Assembly: GCA_902363555.1 (NCBI GenBank)
Contig: CABJAM010000010.1
Location: forward strand, 134,269 to 198,268
Origin: Lachnospiraceae bacterium
Lineage (GTDB): Bacteria > Bacillota > Clostridia > Lachnospirales > Lachnospiraceae
DNA: 64,000 nucleotides
Direction: 5' to 3'
How positions within the stretch are numbered: the first letter of the stretch is position 1; each line of letters begins with the position of its first letter. The position numbers were made by a program, and so were the translations under genes. This document shows positions 36,178-44,721 of this stretch, piece by piece. The notes beneath the pieces were generated by a model. The model was not told the DNA's origin, did no database searches, and saw only the letters and a program-made list of their open reading frames with translations.

Positions 36178-37431
36178 CTATTTTATAATCTCTAAAAGTC
36201 CATGTTTATTGCGGTATTCTGTTGCAGAAACTCCTACGGCATTACGAAAGAGCCTGCCAAAATAGCTCTGCGAGTTAAAGTGCAGGCTATCTGCAATTTC
36301 TGCGATGGTTAAACCACTGTCTAGCAGCAGTAATTTGGATCTTTCGATGCGTTTATCAAGAAGGAACTCTTTGATTGTTATACCAGTTTCAGATTTAAAT
36401 TTTTTTGTGAGATAGTAGTCAGAGTACCCAAACTGTTTGGCCAGCATATGGATATCTAGTTTTTCTTCTGGGTGGATACTTAACCGGTCGCATACACTCT
36501 GAATTTGTGGAGAAATCTTATTGGAATTTTTCAACCGGTGAACACGGCGGATATAGTCCTCCATCATAGTATGGCTTAGTTCACTGATTGCATCAAGATT
36601 AGTGCTGCCCTCAACATTGTAGATATATTGGTCGCTCAGCATATAAGCCGTATCCGGGGAAAGGCCGCCAGCTATTGCAGCACGGGCGCAAAGTGCAGTG
36701 AATATAATTACCGCATTTTTCGCTTGACGGAGAGGGTTGCCGCCGATTAGTTTTCCGACAGAACCAAAGGAAGATAGGCGCTCGCTTTCTTTTTGGTACT
36801 GCAGGTTTCCTTCTTTTACCATTTTCAGCAGAGCTATTTCAGCAGCATAAATCCCGTGCGCGTTATTTTCAGGATTTGGCCATTCTATGAGCGGCGTATT
36901 ATTCTGGCTAGAGTACATGAGCTCACTGATTGTGAGGACTTCATCTGTCAGACAGCGATGTAACATCAAACCATACTCATACATCCGGATGAGTGGAACT
37001 ATGGGAAGCTCCTGAATGAAATGGATAAACTGTTGCTTCAAGGACAGAGAGAGATTGAGTGATTCCAGCCTGTTTTTAACATTAGGCAAGGAATATTCAT
37101 CCGTGAATACAGGCCCCATTACATGGATTTTTACAGGCGTCTGATTTTCAAACACGAAATTAGTAATCCACATCATTCCCAATGAATTTGTACAAATTAC
37201 TGGTCGGTGTTGGTTCGGCATATTCTTGTCCAGCTGTCTGTCTACAGCCAGTTTTTCCATATATTCGATGGATGCCATATCATCAATTGCTAGAAATAGA
37301 TATATACCGTTCACAAAGGGTGCTGTGCTGCAGATTGGTTCAAACTTCATATTAAATTCAGAAAAATAAATTTTGTGGGCGCAGGCCACTAAATCACGAA
37401 ATAGTTGCATGCGAGCTGTAAGATTTTCCAT
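36178..37431 (-). CDS. AraC-family transcriptional regulator
   Basis: The 417-residue protein starts at ATG 37431 after GAGGG. The N-terminal 290 residues resemble a PocR-like or Cache-like sensory domain but are not confidently identified (early MKFEPICSTAPFVNGIYLFL). The last 100 residues hold the two AraC helix-turn-helix motifs (KLDIHMLAKQFGYSDYYLTK and IAEIADSLHFNSQSYFGRLF). It is not a receiver-type regulator and has no partner kinase. Perfect direct repeats with 20-bp spacing at 37837, between it and the GH3 gene, are a good candidate binding site, so it probably controls the GH3-GH43-GH78 set. Confidence 0.9.
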   Translation of the reverse strand: MENLTARMQLFRDLVACAHKIYFSEFNMKFEPICSTAPFVNGIYLFLAIDDMASIEYMEKLAVDRQLDKNMPNQHRPVICTNSLGMMWITNFVFENQTPVKIHVMGPVFTDEYSLPNVKNRLESLNLSLSLKQQFIHFIQELPIVPLIRMYEYGLMLHRCLTDEVLTISELMYSSQNNTPLIEWPNPENNAHGIYAAEIALLKMVKEGNLQYQKESERLSSFGSVGKLIGGNPLRQAKNAVIIFTALCARAAIAGGLSPDTAYMLSDQYIYNVEGSTNLDAISELSHTMMEDYIRRVHRLKNSNKISPQIQSVCDRLSIHPEEKLDIHMLAKQFGYSDYYLTKKFKSETGITIKEFLLDKRIERSKLLLLDSGLTIAEIADSLHFNSQSYFGRLFRNAVGVSATEYRNKHGLLEIIK

Positions 37432-37513
37432 AACAATCCCTCATTTATCCATGATGTTCAATAATCAAGTATAATATATGCTTTAAAACGCAGATGCTCA
37501 GGCAGTCTTAGAT

Positions 37514-37750
37514 TTAATTTATAAAATCAGCAAGTAAGGCGCTGTCATTAGTCTCCTGGCAGTGTAGAGTAGCGCCATCTAAAAAATCTTCATTAATCGT
37601 TGCCACTGCAAAAATATATTGGCAGAGTCTGGATTTTAAATTAAGATAGTCTCCCTCTGAAGTACTTAGAAATACATCGCCTTTACACTGTTTAACTGCC
37701 TTTAAAAAGAGGACAGTATCGCAATTTTTTTTTATATTATAGTCAGACAT
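37514..37750 (-). CDS. Small conserved hypothetical protein
   Basis: The 78-residue protein starts at ATG 37750 with TGGAGC 8 bp upstream. The pattern LFLKAVKQCKGDVFLSTSEG and LNLKSRLCQYIFAV resembles a small clostridial family of unknown function, sometimes labelled polyA polymerase in databases without evidence. No membrane segment or signal is seen. It lies 82 bp upstream of the AraC regulator on the same strand and may be cotranscribed with it. Confidence 0.65.
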   Translation of the reverse strand: MSDYNIKKNCDTVLFLKAVKQCKGDVFLSTSEGDYLNLKSRLCQYIFAVATINEDFLDGATLHCQETNDSALLADFIN

Positions 37751-37836
37751 TTTATTGCTCCATTTCGATTTTTTGTTTGGTATGCATTATTCTTCTATTC
37801 AACTCTATTTTAACAGATGTATGTTAAAAAGCATAG

Positions 37837-37869
37837 AAAATATTCGATGAAATTGTAAAATATTCGATG
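37837..37869. promoter_or_regulatory. Perfect direct repeat, probable AraC-regulator site
   Basis: AAAATATTCGATG occurs at 37837-37849 and 37857-37869, 13 bases identical and 20 bp apart, in the 237-bp divergent interval upstream of the GH3 gene. Two helical turns between half-sites is typical of AraC proteins. Confidence 0.65.
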
Positions 37870-37987
37870 CTTAAAAATTTAAAAACGAAAAAATGCCAAT
37901 ATACACTAAAAGTTAATAACGTAAAAATCAAAATGTTGTTAGAATAGGAAATGTCTTAATTTTAAAATTGCGAATAGGAGAGACGTT

Positions 37988-40261
37988 ATGAAACAGGTGA
38001 AAGAATTATTGCAAGAGATGACATTAGAAGAGAAAGCAAATTTATGTTCAGGTGAAGACTTCTGGCACACGAAAGCGGTAGAGCGTCTGGAAATTCCACA
38101 GGTTATGGTTTGTGACGGACCAAATGGTCTTAGGAAGCAGGATGACAAGGCCGACCATATGGGTATCAATGAAAGTATCAAAGCCGTGTGTTTTCCAACA
38201 TCATCCGCTGTTGCAGCAAGCTTTGACAGGGAACTGGCATATCACATAGGAGAGGTGTTAGGTAAAGAGTGTCAAGCAGAGAACATTTCAATGCTACTTG
38301 GACCAGGCATGAATATTAAACGCTCACCCTTGTGTGGAAGAAATTTTGAATATTATTCAAAAGATCCGTATCTGTCGGGGGAGATGGGAACGTCCTATAT
38401 TAAAGGAATCCAGAGTAAAAAAGTTGGTGCATGTGTCAAGCATTTCGCGGCAAATAATCAGGAAACACAGCGTATGAACGGCAATTCTGTTATGGACGAA
38501 CGTACTTTGCATGAAATATATCTTTCGGGATTTAAAAAAGCAGTATGTGAGGCAAAGCCCACAGGGGTAATGTGTGCTTATAATAAAATAAACGGAACTT
38601 ATGCTGCTGAGAATAAGGAGCTGCTTACAGATGTGCTCAGAAACGCTTGGGGATATGAAGGTTTTGTTGTAACTGACTGGGGAGCAGTGAAAGACAGGGT
38701 CAAGGGTTTGGAGGCAGGTTTGGATCTTGAGATGCCAGGAAGTGACAGCTCAAAAGTGAATGACAGAAAAATTATTAAGGCGGTTCAGGAAGGACGGCTT
38801 TCTATAGAGCAGTTGGACCGTGTTGCTGGAAATATCTTGAAGTTTGTGAAAAATGCAGTGGAAAACAAAGATGGATCCGCCCAATTTGACCTTGATGCAG
38901 ACTATAAAGAAGCAGTCGAAGCCGCAAAAGAATGTGCAGTTCTTTTGCAAAATAATTATGATGTACTTCCACTTAAAAGCGACGCCAAAACAGCATTTAT
39001 CGGTGGTTTCATTGAGAAGCCAAGAAGCCAGGGAAGCGGAAGCTCGCATATTAACTCAAATTTTGTTCCAAGCATTCAGGAAATCATCCGAGATAATGAT
39101 AATATTATATATGCGAAAGGATTTGATTTGGATTCGGAGGAAAATGATGAGACATTGATACATGAAGCGGTAACATATGCAAAAGCCAGTGACTATGCAG
39201 TTATCTTTGCGGGTCTGCCAAACCGTTATGAGTCGGAAGGTGTGGACAGAAAACATCTGAATATACCCAAGAATCAAAATATACTGATTTCAGAAGTTAC
39301 AAAAGTGCAGCCGAACACAATTGTTGTCCTTTTCAATGGTTCACCCGTGGAAATGCCCTGGAAAGATGATGTTGCAGGGATTCTGGAAATGTATTTGTGC
39401 GGGGATGGAGTGAGTGAAGCAGTTATGGCATTACTTTATGGAGAGGCAAATCCAAGCGGTAAGCTGGCAGAGACGTTTCCGATAAAGTTGGAAGATAACC
39501 CGTCTTACCTGAACTTCCCAGGTGAAAATGGAACAGTGGAATATCATGAAGGCATTTTTGTGGGATATCGATACTACGATAAGAAGCAGATGGACGTACT
39601 ATTTCCGTTTGGACATGGATTAAGCTATACAACTTTTGCATATTCCGATCTTCACGTATCTAAGGAAAAGCTGACAGAAACAGAAAACGTAGAGGTGTCG
39701 ATAACGGTGACCAATACAGGATCGGTTTTTGGGAAGGAAGTCGTTCAGCTTTATGTTGGTGAAAAAGGAAGTAAAGTCCGTCGTCCAGAGAAAGAACTGA
39801 AGAGATTTGAGAAAGTAGGGCTGAATCCGGGCGAAAACAAGACGATTATTTTTACATTGGATGCGAGTGATTTCGCCTATTATGAAACGAGAATCCATGA
39901 TTTTTACACAAATAGTGGTGAATATGAAATTTATGTGGGAAGTTCTTCAAGGGATATCAGGGAACAGATTAGCCTAACAATAAAAGCGAAAAAGGAGCTG
40001 CCAATTACAATCAGCAGAGAGACAATACTTGGCGAACTCATGAAGAGTCCGGGGGCACAGGAAATATTTTCACAGATCAAGCTAAAGACGGAGATGGAAA
40101 ATGCAGATACCGATGTGGATGCGATGGGAGAAGGGTCAAGAGAAATGGCGGAAGCTATGATGGTGGAAATGCCCCTCGGCTCACTGGTTTCTTTTGGACT
40201 GATGAGTGATGAACAGTTAGAAGGATTGATTCAGATGTTAAGCTATTCAAATGATAAGTGA
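37988..40261 (+). CDS. Glycoside hydrolase family 3 (beta-glycosidase)
   Basis: The 757-residue protein starts at ATG 37988 after AGGAGAG. GH3 features include the opening MTLEEKANLCSGEDFWHT, GPGMNIKRSPLCGRNFEYYS, KHFAANNQETQR and nucleophile Asp230 in VVTDWGAV. The alpha/beta sandwich and Fn3-like domain follow, then a helical tail (TILGELMKSPGAQEIF). There is no signal peptide. It is close to beta-glucosidase/beta-xylosidase types and differs from the GH3 at 6248 in lacking the insertion between residues 60 and 120. It heads the GH3-GH43-esterase relic-GH78 cluster. Confidence 0.94.
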   Translation: MKQVKELLQEMTLEEKANLCSGEDFWHTKAVERLEIPQVMVCDGPNGLRKQDDKADHMGINESIKAVCFPTSSAVAASFDRELAYHIGEVLGKECQAENISMLLGPGMNIKRSPLCGRNFEYYSKDPYLSGEMGTSYIKGIQSKKVGACVKHFAANNQETQRMNGNSVMDERTLHEIYLSGFKKAVCEAKPTGVMCAYNKINGTYAAENKELLTDVLRNAWGYEGFVVTDWGAVKDRVKGLEAGLDLEMPGSDSSKVNDRKIIKAVQEGRLSIEQLDRVAGNILKFVKNAVENKDGSAQFDLDADYKEAVEAAKECAVLLQNNYDVLPLKSDAKTAFIGGFIEKPRSQGSGSSHINSNFVPSIQEIIRDNDNIIYAKGFDLDSEENDETLIHEAVTYAKASDYAVIFAGLPNRYESEGVDRKHLNIPKNQNILISEVTKVQPNTIVVLFNGSPVEMPWKDDVAGILEMYLCGDGVSEAVMALLYGEANPSGKLAETFPIKLEDNPSYLNFPGENGTVEYHEGIFVGYRYYDKKQMDVLFPFGHGLSYTTFAYSDLHVSKEKLTETENVEVSITVTNTGSVFGKEVVQLYVGEKGSKVRRPEKELKRFEKVGLNPGENKTIIFTLDASDFAYYETRIHDFYTNSGEYEIYVGSSSRDIREQISLTIKAKKELPITISRETILGELMKSPGAQEIFSQIKLKTEMENADTDVDAMGEGSREMAEAMMVEMPLGSLVSFGLMSDEQLEGLIQMLSYSNDK

Positions 40262-40329
40262 TTAAATAGTATCTACCGTTAACAGCCAGTTAGAAGTGCG
40301 ACGTGCAAAGCGCAATGAGGTGATTTCAA

Positions 40330-41841
40330 ATGAAATGTAAGGAATTAAAACAAGTATTTAATCCGTTTTTACCATTAAATGAGTATATCCCGGATGGAGA
40401 ACCGCATGTTTTCGGAAATCGGGTATACCTGTTTGGCTCCCATGATAAGGAAGGCGGTGAGACTTTCTGCATGCTTGATTATACGGTTTATTCAGCGCCG
40501 GTAACAGATTTAACGGATTGGAAATGTGAAGGAACCGTTTATCGGGCTTCTCAGGATCCGGCGTTTGGGAACCCCAATCCGTATATGTACGCCCCTGATG
40601 TGGTTCAGGGAAACGATGGCCGATATTATCTGTACTATGCGATGGCAGGCGGTGAATTTACTGGACCAATCCATGTCGCTGTCTGTGACACACCGGCTGG
40701 TCAATATGAGTATTACGGCTGTGTAAGAAACTTGGACGGTACACCATATAGAAGGTATATTACATTTGATCCCGGAGTCATCAACGATGACGGTAAGATA
40801 CTATTGTATTACGGCTGGTCTTTGGGAACCCACCGTCCGATGAATCCAGAAGGCAATGAAGAAGCTGCAAATCTGATGAAGGAAAAACTTGTAGAAGTAC
40901 AAGTGCAGATGTTCGGTAAGTCAAGAGAAGAAATACTTGGAGAACCGGAAGGTATTATGGGTGCAAATGTGGTCCAGTTAGCGGATGATATGCTGACAGT
41001 GATATCGAAACCAGTAAGAATCATGCCAGGACAATTTGATGCTTCTGGTACAAGTTTCGAGGGCCATGCATTTTTTGAAGCAAGCTCCATTCGGAAAATA
41101 AATAACATGTATTATTTTATATATTCGTCAGAGAAGCATCATGAACTTTGTTATGCAACAAGCCGATACCCAGATAAGGATTTTACCTTCGGCGGTGTCA
41201 TTATTTCTAATGGAGATGTTGGATATCAGGGGAGAGACGAAGCGGATAGAGTAAATACGACAGGTAATAATCATGGAAGTATCGAATGTATAGATCATAA
41301 GTGGTATATCTTTTATCACCGGCATACTCATAAATCTCTTTACAGCAGGCAGGCATGCGCGGAGAAAATCGTATTAGAAACAGATGGAAGCATCCGGCAG
41401 GTTGAAATGACATCCGGCGGGTTAAATGGAAAGCCCCTTGAAGCAGTTGGAAAATACCCTGCAGTTATTTCCTGTAACCTGACAAACGGAAATATGCCAC
41501 ATCTTGATAATGGATATTCAGAAAGTGACATCCCTTATATAACCCATGATGAAGACGATCACTATATTACTAACATTACAGAAGGAACAGTCATCGGGTA
41601 TAAATATTTCACTTTTTTGGGGCACCTGCAATTGGGGCTTAGAATCAGGGGGTCTGCACAAGGGGAAATGAAGATATTTGCTGCGGAAAAATTGTGTGCA
41701 GAAATAGCAGTAGACCCGGCAGCGGAGTGGCATGATGTAAAGGCAGAAATCAATATAGAAGGAACGAAGGCCCTGTTCTTAAAGTATTCCGGGGAAGGAA
41801 GTCTGGATTTGGAGAGCTTTAATTTTGATTATAACTTTTAA
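40330..41841 (+). CDS. Glycoside hydrolase family 43 with C-terminal CBM6-like domain
   Basis: This 503-residue enzyme opens with FNPFLPLNEYIPDGEPHVFG, where Asp22 is the likely base; Asp147 in TFDPGVINDDG and Glu250 in HAFFEASSIRK complete the catalytic trio. From about residue 385 a beta-domain resembling CBM6 follows (GTVIGYKYFTFLG). Related enzymes act as alpha-L-arabinofuranosidases or beta-xylosidases. No signal peptide is present. GAGGTG precedes ATG 40330. A disrupted relative is at 57743; comparison with this gene shows which parts of that copy are missing. Confidence 0.9.
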   Translation: MKCKELKQVFNPFLPLNEYIPDGEPHVFGNRVYLFGSHDKEGGETFCMLDYTVYSAPVTDLTDWKCEGTVYRASQDPAFGNPNPYMYAPDVVQGNDGRYYLYYAMAGGEFTGPIHVAVCDTPAGQYEYYGCVRNLDGTPYRRYITFDPGVINDDGKILLYYGWSLGTHRPMNPEGNEEAANLMKEKLVEVQVQMFGKSREEILGEPEGIMGANVVQLADDMLTVISKPVRIMPGQFDASGTSFEGHAFFEASSIRKINNMYYFIYSSEKHHELCYATSRYPDKDFTFGGVIISNGDVGYQGRDEADRVNTTGNNHGSIECIDHKWYIFYHRHTHKSLYSRQACAEKIVLETDGSIRQVEMTSGGLNGKPLEAVGKYPAVISCNLTNGNMPHLDNGYSESDIPYITHDEDDHYITNITEGTVIGYKYFTFLGHLQLGLRIRGSAQGEMKIFAAEKLCAEIAVDPAAEWHDVKAEINIEGTKALFLKYSGEGSLDLESFNFDYNF

Positions 41842-41861
41842 TAGGAAGGATAGAGTATAAA

Positions 41862-42326
41862 ATGATCTATGAAAAAACACAGCTATATACCCATAGAGAG
41901 GATGTAACACTTACATCCTATATTCATGAGGATTCTATAGAATTATTGAAAGGAAAAAAGATCCGATGGTTCAGGGATTAAGTCGTCTGTTTAATTTTTC
42001 CTATACAGGGGAAATGGAACCGGATGACTTTATGTACGATATCATGAGTCCGGCAAAACACGTGACTAATAATATGCCCCCACTTTTATATGGGCGACAG
42101 CGCAGGACAGTATTGTATCTGTGGAGCATAGCCTGAATTTAGCAAGCGCATTGGCACAAAAAATGGTTCCCTTTGAAATGCATATTTTTGAAGAAGGTGA
42201 TCATGGGCTTAGCCTTGCAAATCAATCGACAGCAGGAGTATGGATCAGATAAATAAGGATGTATCCAAATGGGTTTATTTAGCAGAACAATGGCTACTAA
42301 AGCGGTTTGCACTTCCGATTGAATGA
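41862..42326 (+). pseudogene. Alpha/beta-hydrolase (sugar esterase) relic
   Basis: ATG 41862 follows AGGAAGGA and encodes MIYEKTQLYTHREDVTLTSY, the normal opening of BD-FAE-type esterases, but the frame breaks after LLKGKK and the nucleophile region is deleted. Other frames from about 42045 read the end of the same family (NLASALAQKMVPFEMHIFEE, GDHGLSLA, WVYLAEQWLLKRF), ending at TGA 42324. Several frameshifts and a large internal deletion make it non-functional. It fills the gap between GH43 and GH78. Confidence 0.8.
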
Positions 42327-42346
42327 AATAAAGGGGGAATCGTTGA

Positions 42347-44671
42347 TTGGATATAATTGATAAAAAGAACTTTATATTTATAGAGCCAGAAATTAAAGAT
42401 ACCGATGAGAAAAAACAACAGCCGGCTTCTTATATAAGAAAGACATTTAATGTCGTTAAAACGGTCAAACAGGCCAGGGCTTACATGACTGCTTTGGGAG
42501 TATATGAACCGTATCTGAATGGGAACAGGCTTGGAAACGGAATGCTCCTGCCGGGTTTTACGAACTATCGGCGCAGAGTGCAATATCAGGAATTTGACAT
42601 CACACAATTCATACGTTTTGGCCAAAATATATTTGGCTGTGTCGTCGGAGACGGTTGGTACCGTGGAAATGTAGGCGCATTTAACAAGAGAAACGTATAT
42701 GGAAACAAGTTAAAATTCGCATGCAGACTTCGTCTTATTTACGAAGATGGAAATGAAGAAGTTATCTCCACAGATGCTTCATGGCGTGCAACGCAGGAAG
42801 GCCCCGTTCGGGAAAATGACCTGAAAATACTTGAAGTATATGATGCACGGAAAGAATTGTGTAACTGGACTACGCCAGAAGTTGGTTTTGATGATAGTAA
42901 TGCTAATGGGTGGCATAAATGCAGGGAATCATCTTATAAAGGCGAGATTGTACCAATGCATGGAGAAGCTGTGTTGGAACAGGAACACTTTTCACCGAAA
43001 ATATTGCACACGCCTGATGGAAGCATTGTGTTGGATTTCGGGCAGAACCATGCCGGTCATGTAGAATTTACTGTGACAGGAAAAGCGGGCACAAAAGTGA
43101 GCCTGATTATGGGAGAGACACTGGATGAACAGGGGAACTTCACACTGAAAAATCTTCAGGGAGAAGGAAAAGGAGCAGAAATAATGCCAGTCGGACAGAG
43201 GCTGGATTATATACTGAAGGAAGGGGAACAGAGCTATAAATCAACTTTTTTAATCAGTGGTTATCAGTATGTAAAGCTTGAGAACTGGCCTGAGGACGTA
43301 TTAAGGGAAAATTTTAGGGCGATTGCAGTGTACTCGGATTTGAAACAGACTGGAACGTTTACCTGTTCTAATGAAAATATAAATCAACTTGTAAAAAATG
43401 TACGTTGGAGCCAGAAATCTAATTTTGTAGACATTCCTACGGATTGTCCTCAAAGAGAACGGGCTGGATGGGCAGGGGATATCAATGTATTCCTTGAGAC
43501 GGCCAATTATCTGACAGATACCAGAAAGTTTATAAGAAAATGGATGCAGGATTTTATTTCCTCTCAGGATAAAAATGGTGCATTACCTTATATTATCCCT
43601 GAGGTTCCGGCGATTGGCGCCGGAAAATCCAGTGCTGGCTGGTCAGATGCGATTTCCACGATTCCTTTGACACAATATGCATTTTATGAGGAGCTGGATG
43701 AAATTGAGGCGTCTTACGATGCTGTAAAAAGATTTGTCGAGTATAACAGGAAAAGGGCGTACAGACGTCATCTTTTACATATATACAGAGTACAGCCTCA
43801 CTACAATTATATCTTAGATACCGGATTTCATTATGGTGAATGGTTGGAACCAGGCGGATCAAATATAAAGGATGCATTGAAAGCTATGATATTACCAGAT
43901 GCGGAGGTCGCTACTGCGTGGTTTTATTACACTACAAAAAATCTGGTGAAGATGGCTGGATTACTGAATAAGCAGGAAGATGTGAGAAAGTATTCCCTTC
44001 TGGCCCAGAAAATCAGGGATGCTTACCGGAAAGAGTTTCTTCCGGGAGGACAGGTACATTCACACAGGCAATGTAAATATGTCCGGCCCATATATATGGG
44101 TCTGGCTGAAACGTCAGAAATACCGCAAATTGCAGAACGGTTGAACCATCTTTGTATTGCAAACAAATATAGAATTGGCACCGGATTCCTGACGACATAT
44201 CAAATTCTACAGGTGCTTACCGACTGCGGCTATGTTGAGACTGCATATAAGATGTTGGAAAATGAAGATTGCCCGGGCTGGCTTTATGAAGTAAAGAAAG
44301 GAGCAAATACGGTTTGGGAGGGCTGGGATGCAATCTCGCAAAAAGACGGCCGGCTCAATCCTTTGTCATTAAATCACTACGCTCCAGGAGCAGTAGTAAG
44401 CTGGTTATTTTCACATTGTGCTGGAATACAGCCGAAAGCTCCAGGGTTTAAAAAGATAGAAATCCGTCCTGTTATAGGAGGAAGTCTGACTTTTGTCCGG
44501 GCAGAATATGAGAGTATTAAGGGGAAAATTGTTTCTGCCTGGAGGATAGAGGGAGAGAAGTTCATTCTGGAGGTGAAGCTCCCTGAGGAGATTGAGGCGA
44601 GGGTGGTCTTACCTGATGGAACGATTTATGAATGTGCCCAAACAGGATGTTATGAATGTAATATGTCGTAG
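42347..44671 (+). CDS. Alpha-L-rhamnosidase, GH78, lacking the N-terminal Fn3-like domain
   Basis: The frame starts at TTG 42347 with AGGGGG 9 bp upstream, 20 bp after the esterase relic, giving 774 residues. It begins at the jelly-roll domain (YIRKTFNVVKTVKQARAYMT) and so lacks the first ~110 residues present in the GH78 at 24121. The catalytic cluster is kept: Asp366, Glu371 and Asp378 in DCPQRERAGWAGD, and Glu658 in NTVWEGW. No signal peptide is seen. It may be naturally short or have lost its 5' end in the same event that damaged its neighbour. Activity is plausible since the barrel is complete. Confidence 0.88.
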   Translation: MDIIDKKNFIFIEPEIKDTDEKKQQPASYIRKTFNVVKTVKQARAYMTALGVYEPYLNGNRLGNGMLLPGFTNYRRRVQYQEFDITQFIRFGQNIFGCVVGDGWYRGNVGAFNKRNVYGNKLKFACRLRLIYEDGNEEVISTDASWRATQEGPVRENDLKILEVYDARKELCNWTTPEVGFDDSNANGWHKCRESSYKGEIVPMHGEAVLEQEHFSPKILHTPDGSIVLDFGQNHAGHVEFTVTGKAGTKVSLIMGETLDEQGNFTLKNLQGEGKGAEIMPVGQRLDYILKEGEQSYKSTFLISGYQYVKLENWPEDVLRENFRAIAVYSDLKQTGTFTCSNENINQLVKNVRWSQKSNFVDIPTDCPQRERAGWAGDINVFLETANYLTDTRKFIRKWMQDFISSQDKNGALPYIIPEVPAIGAGKSSAGWSDAISTIPLTQYAFYEELDEIEASYDAVKRFVEYNRKRAYRRHLLHIYRVQPHYNYILDTGFHYGEWLEPGGSNIKDALKAMILPDAEVATAWFYYTTKNLVKMAGLLNKQEDVRKYSLLAQKIRDAYRKEFLPGGQVHSHRQCKYVRPIYMGLAETSEIPQIAERLNHLCIANKYRIGTGFLTTYQILQVLTDCGYVETAYKMLENEDCPGWLYEVKKGANTVWEGWDAISQKDGRLNPLSLNHYAPGAVVSWLFSHCAGIQPKAPGFKKIEIRPVIGGSLTFVRAEYESIKGKIVSAWRIEGEKFILEVKLPEEIEARVVLPDGTIYECAQTGCYECNMS

Positions 44672-44674
44672 TCT

Positions 44675-44706
44675 GGCATGGCCCAAAATGTAAATTGGGC
44701 CATGCC
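44675..44706. terminator. Perfect 12-bp inverted repeat between convergent genes
   Basis: GGCATGGCCCAA and TTGGGCCATGCC pair perfectly around an 8-base loop between GH78 (+) and the kinase (-). It has no T-run on either strand but is well placed as a bidirectional terminator. Confidence 0.65.
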
Positions 44707-44721
44707 TAAAGCCATTGTATG

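Noticed and set aside
35917..36195. 92-codon plus-strand frame inside the inverted-repeat element
   Set aside because: It runs through the internal palindrome and out of the element; no ribosome site, and such frames are byproducts of the repeat.
37837..37869. Start of a CRISPR array
   Set aside because: Only two 13-bp units with a 7-bp gap; too short, and no cas genes.
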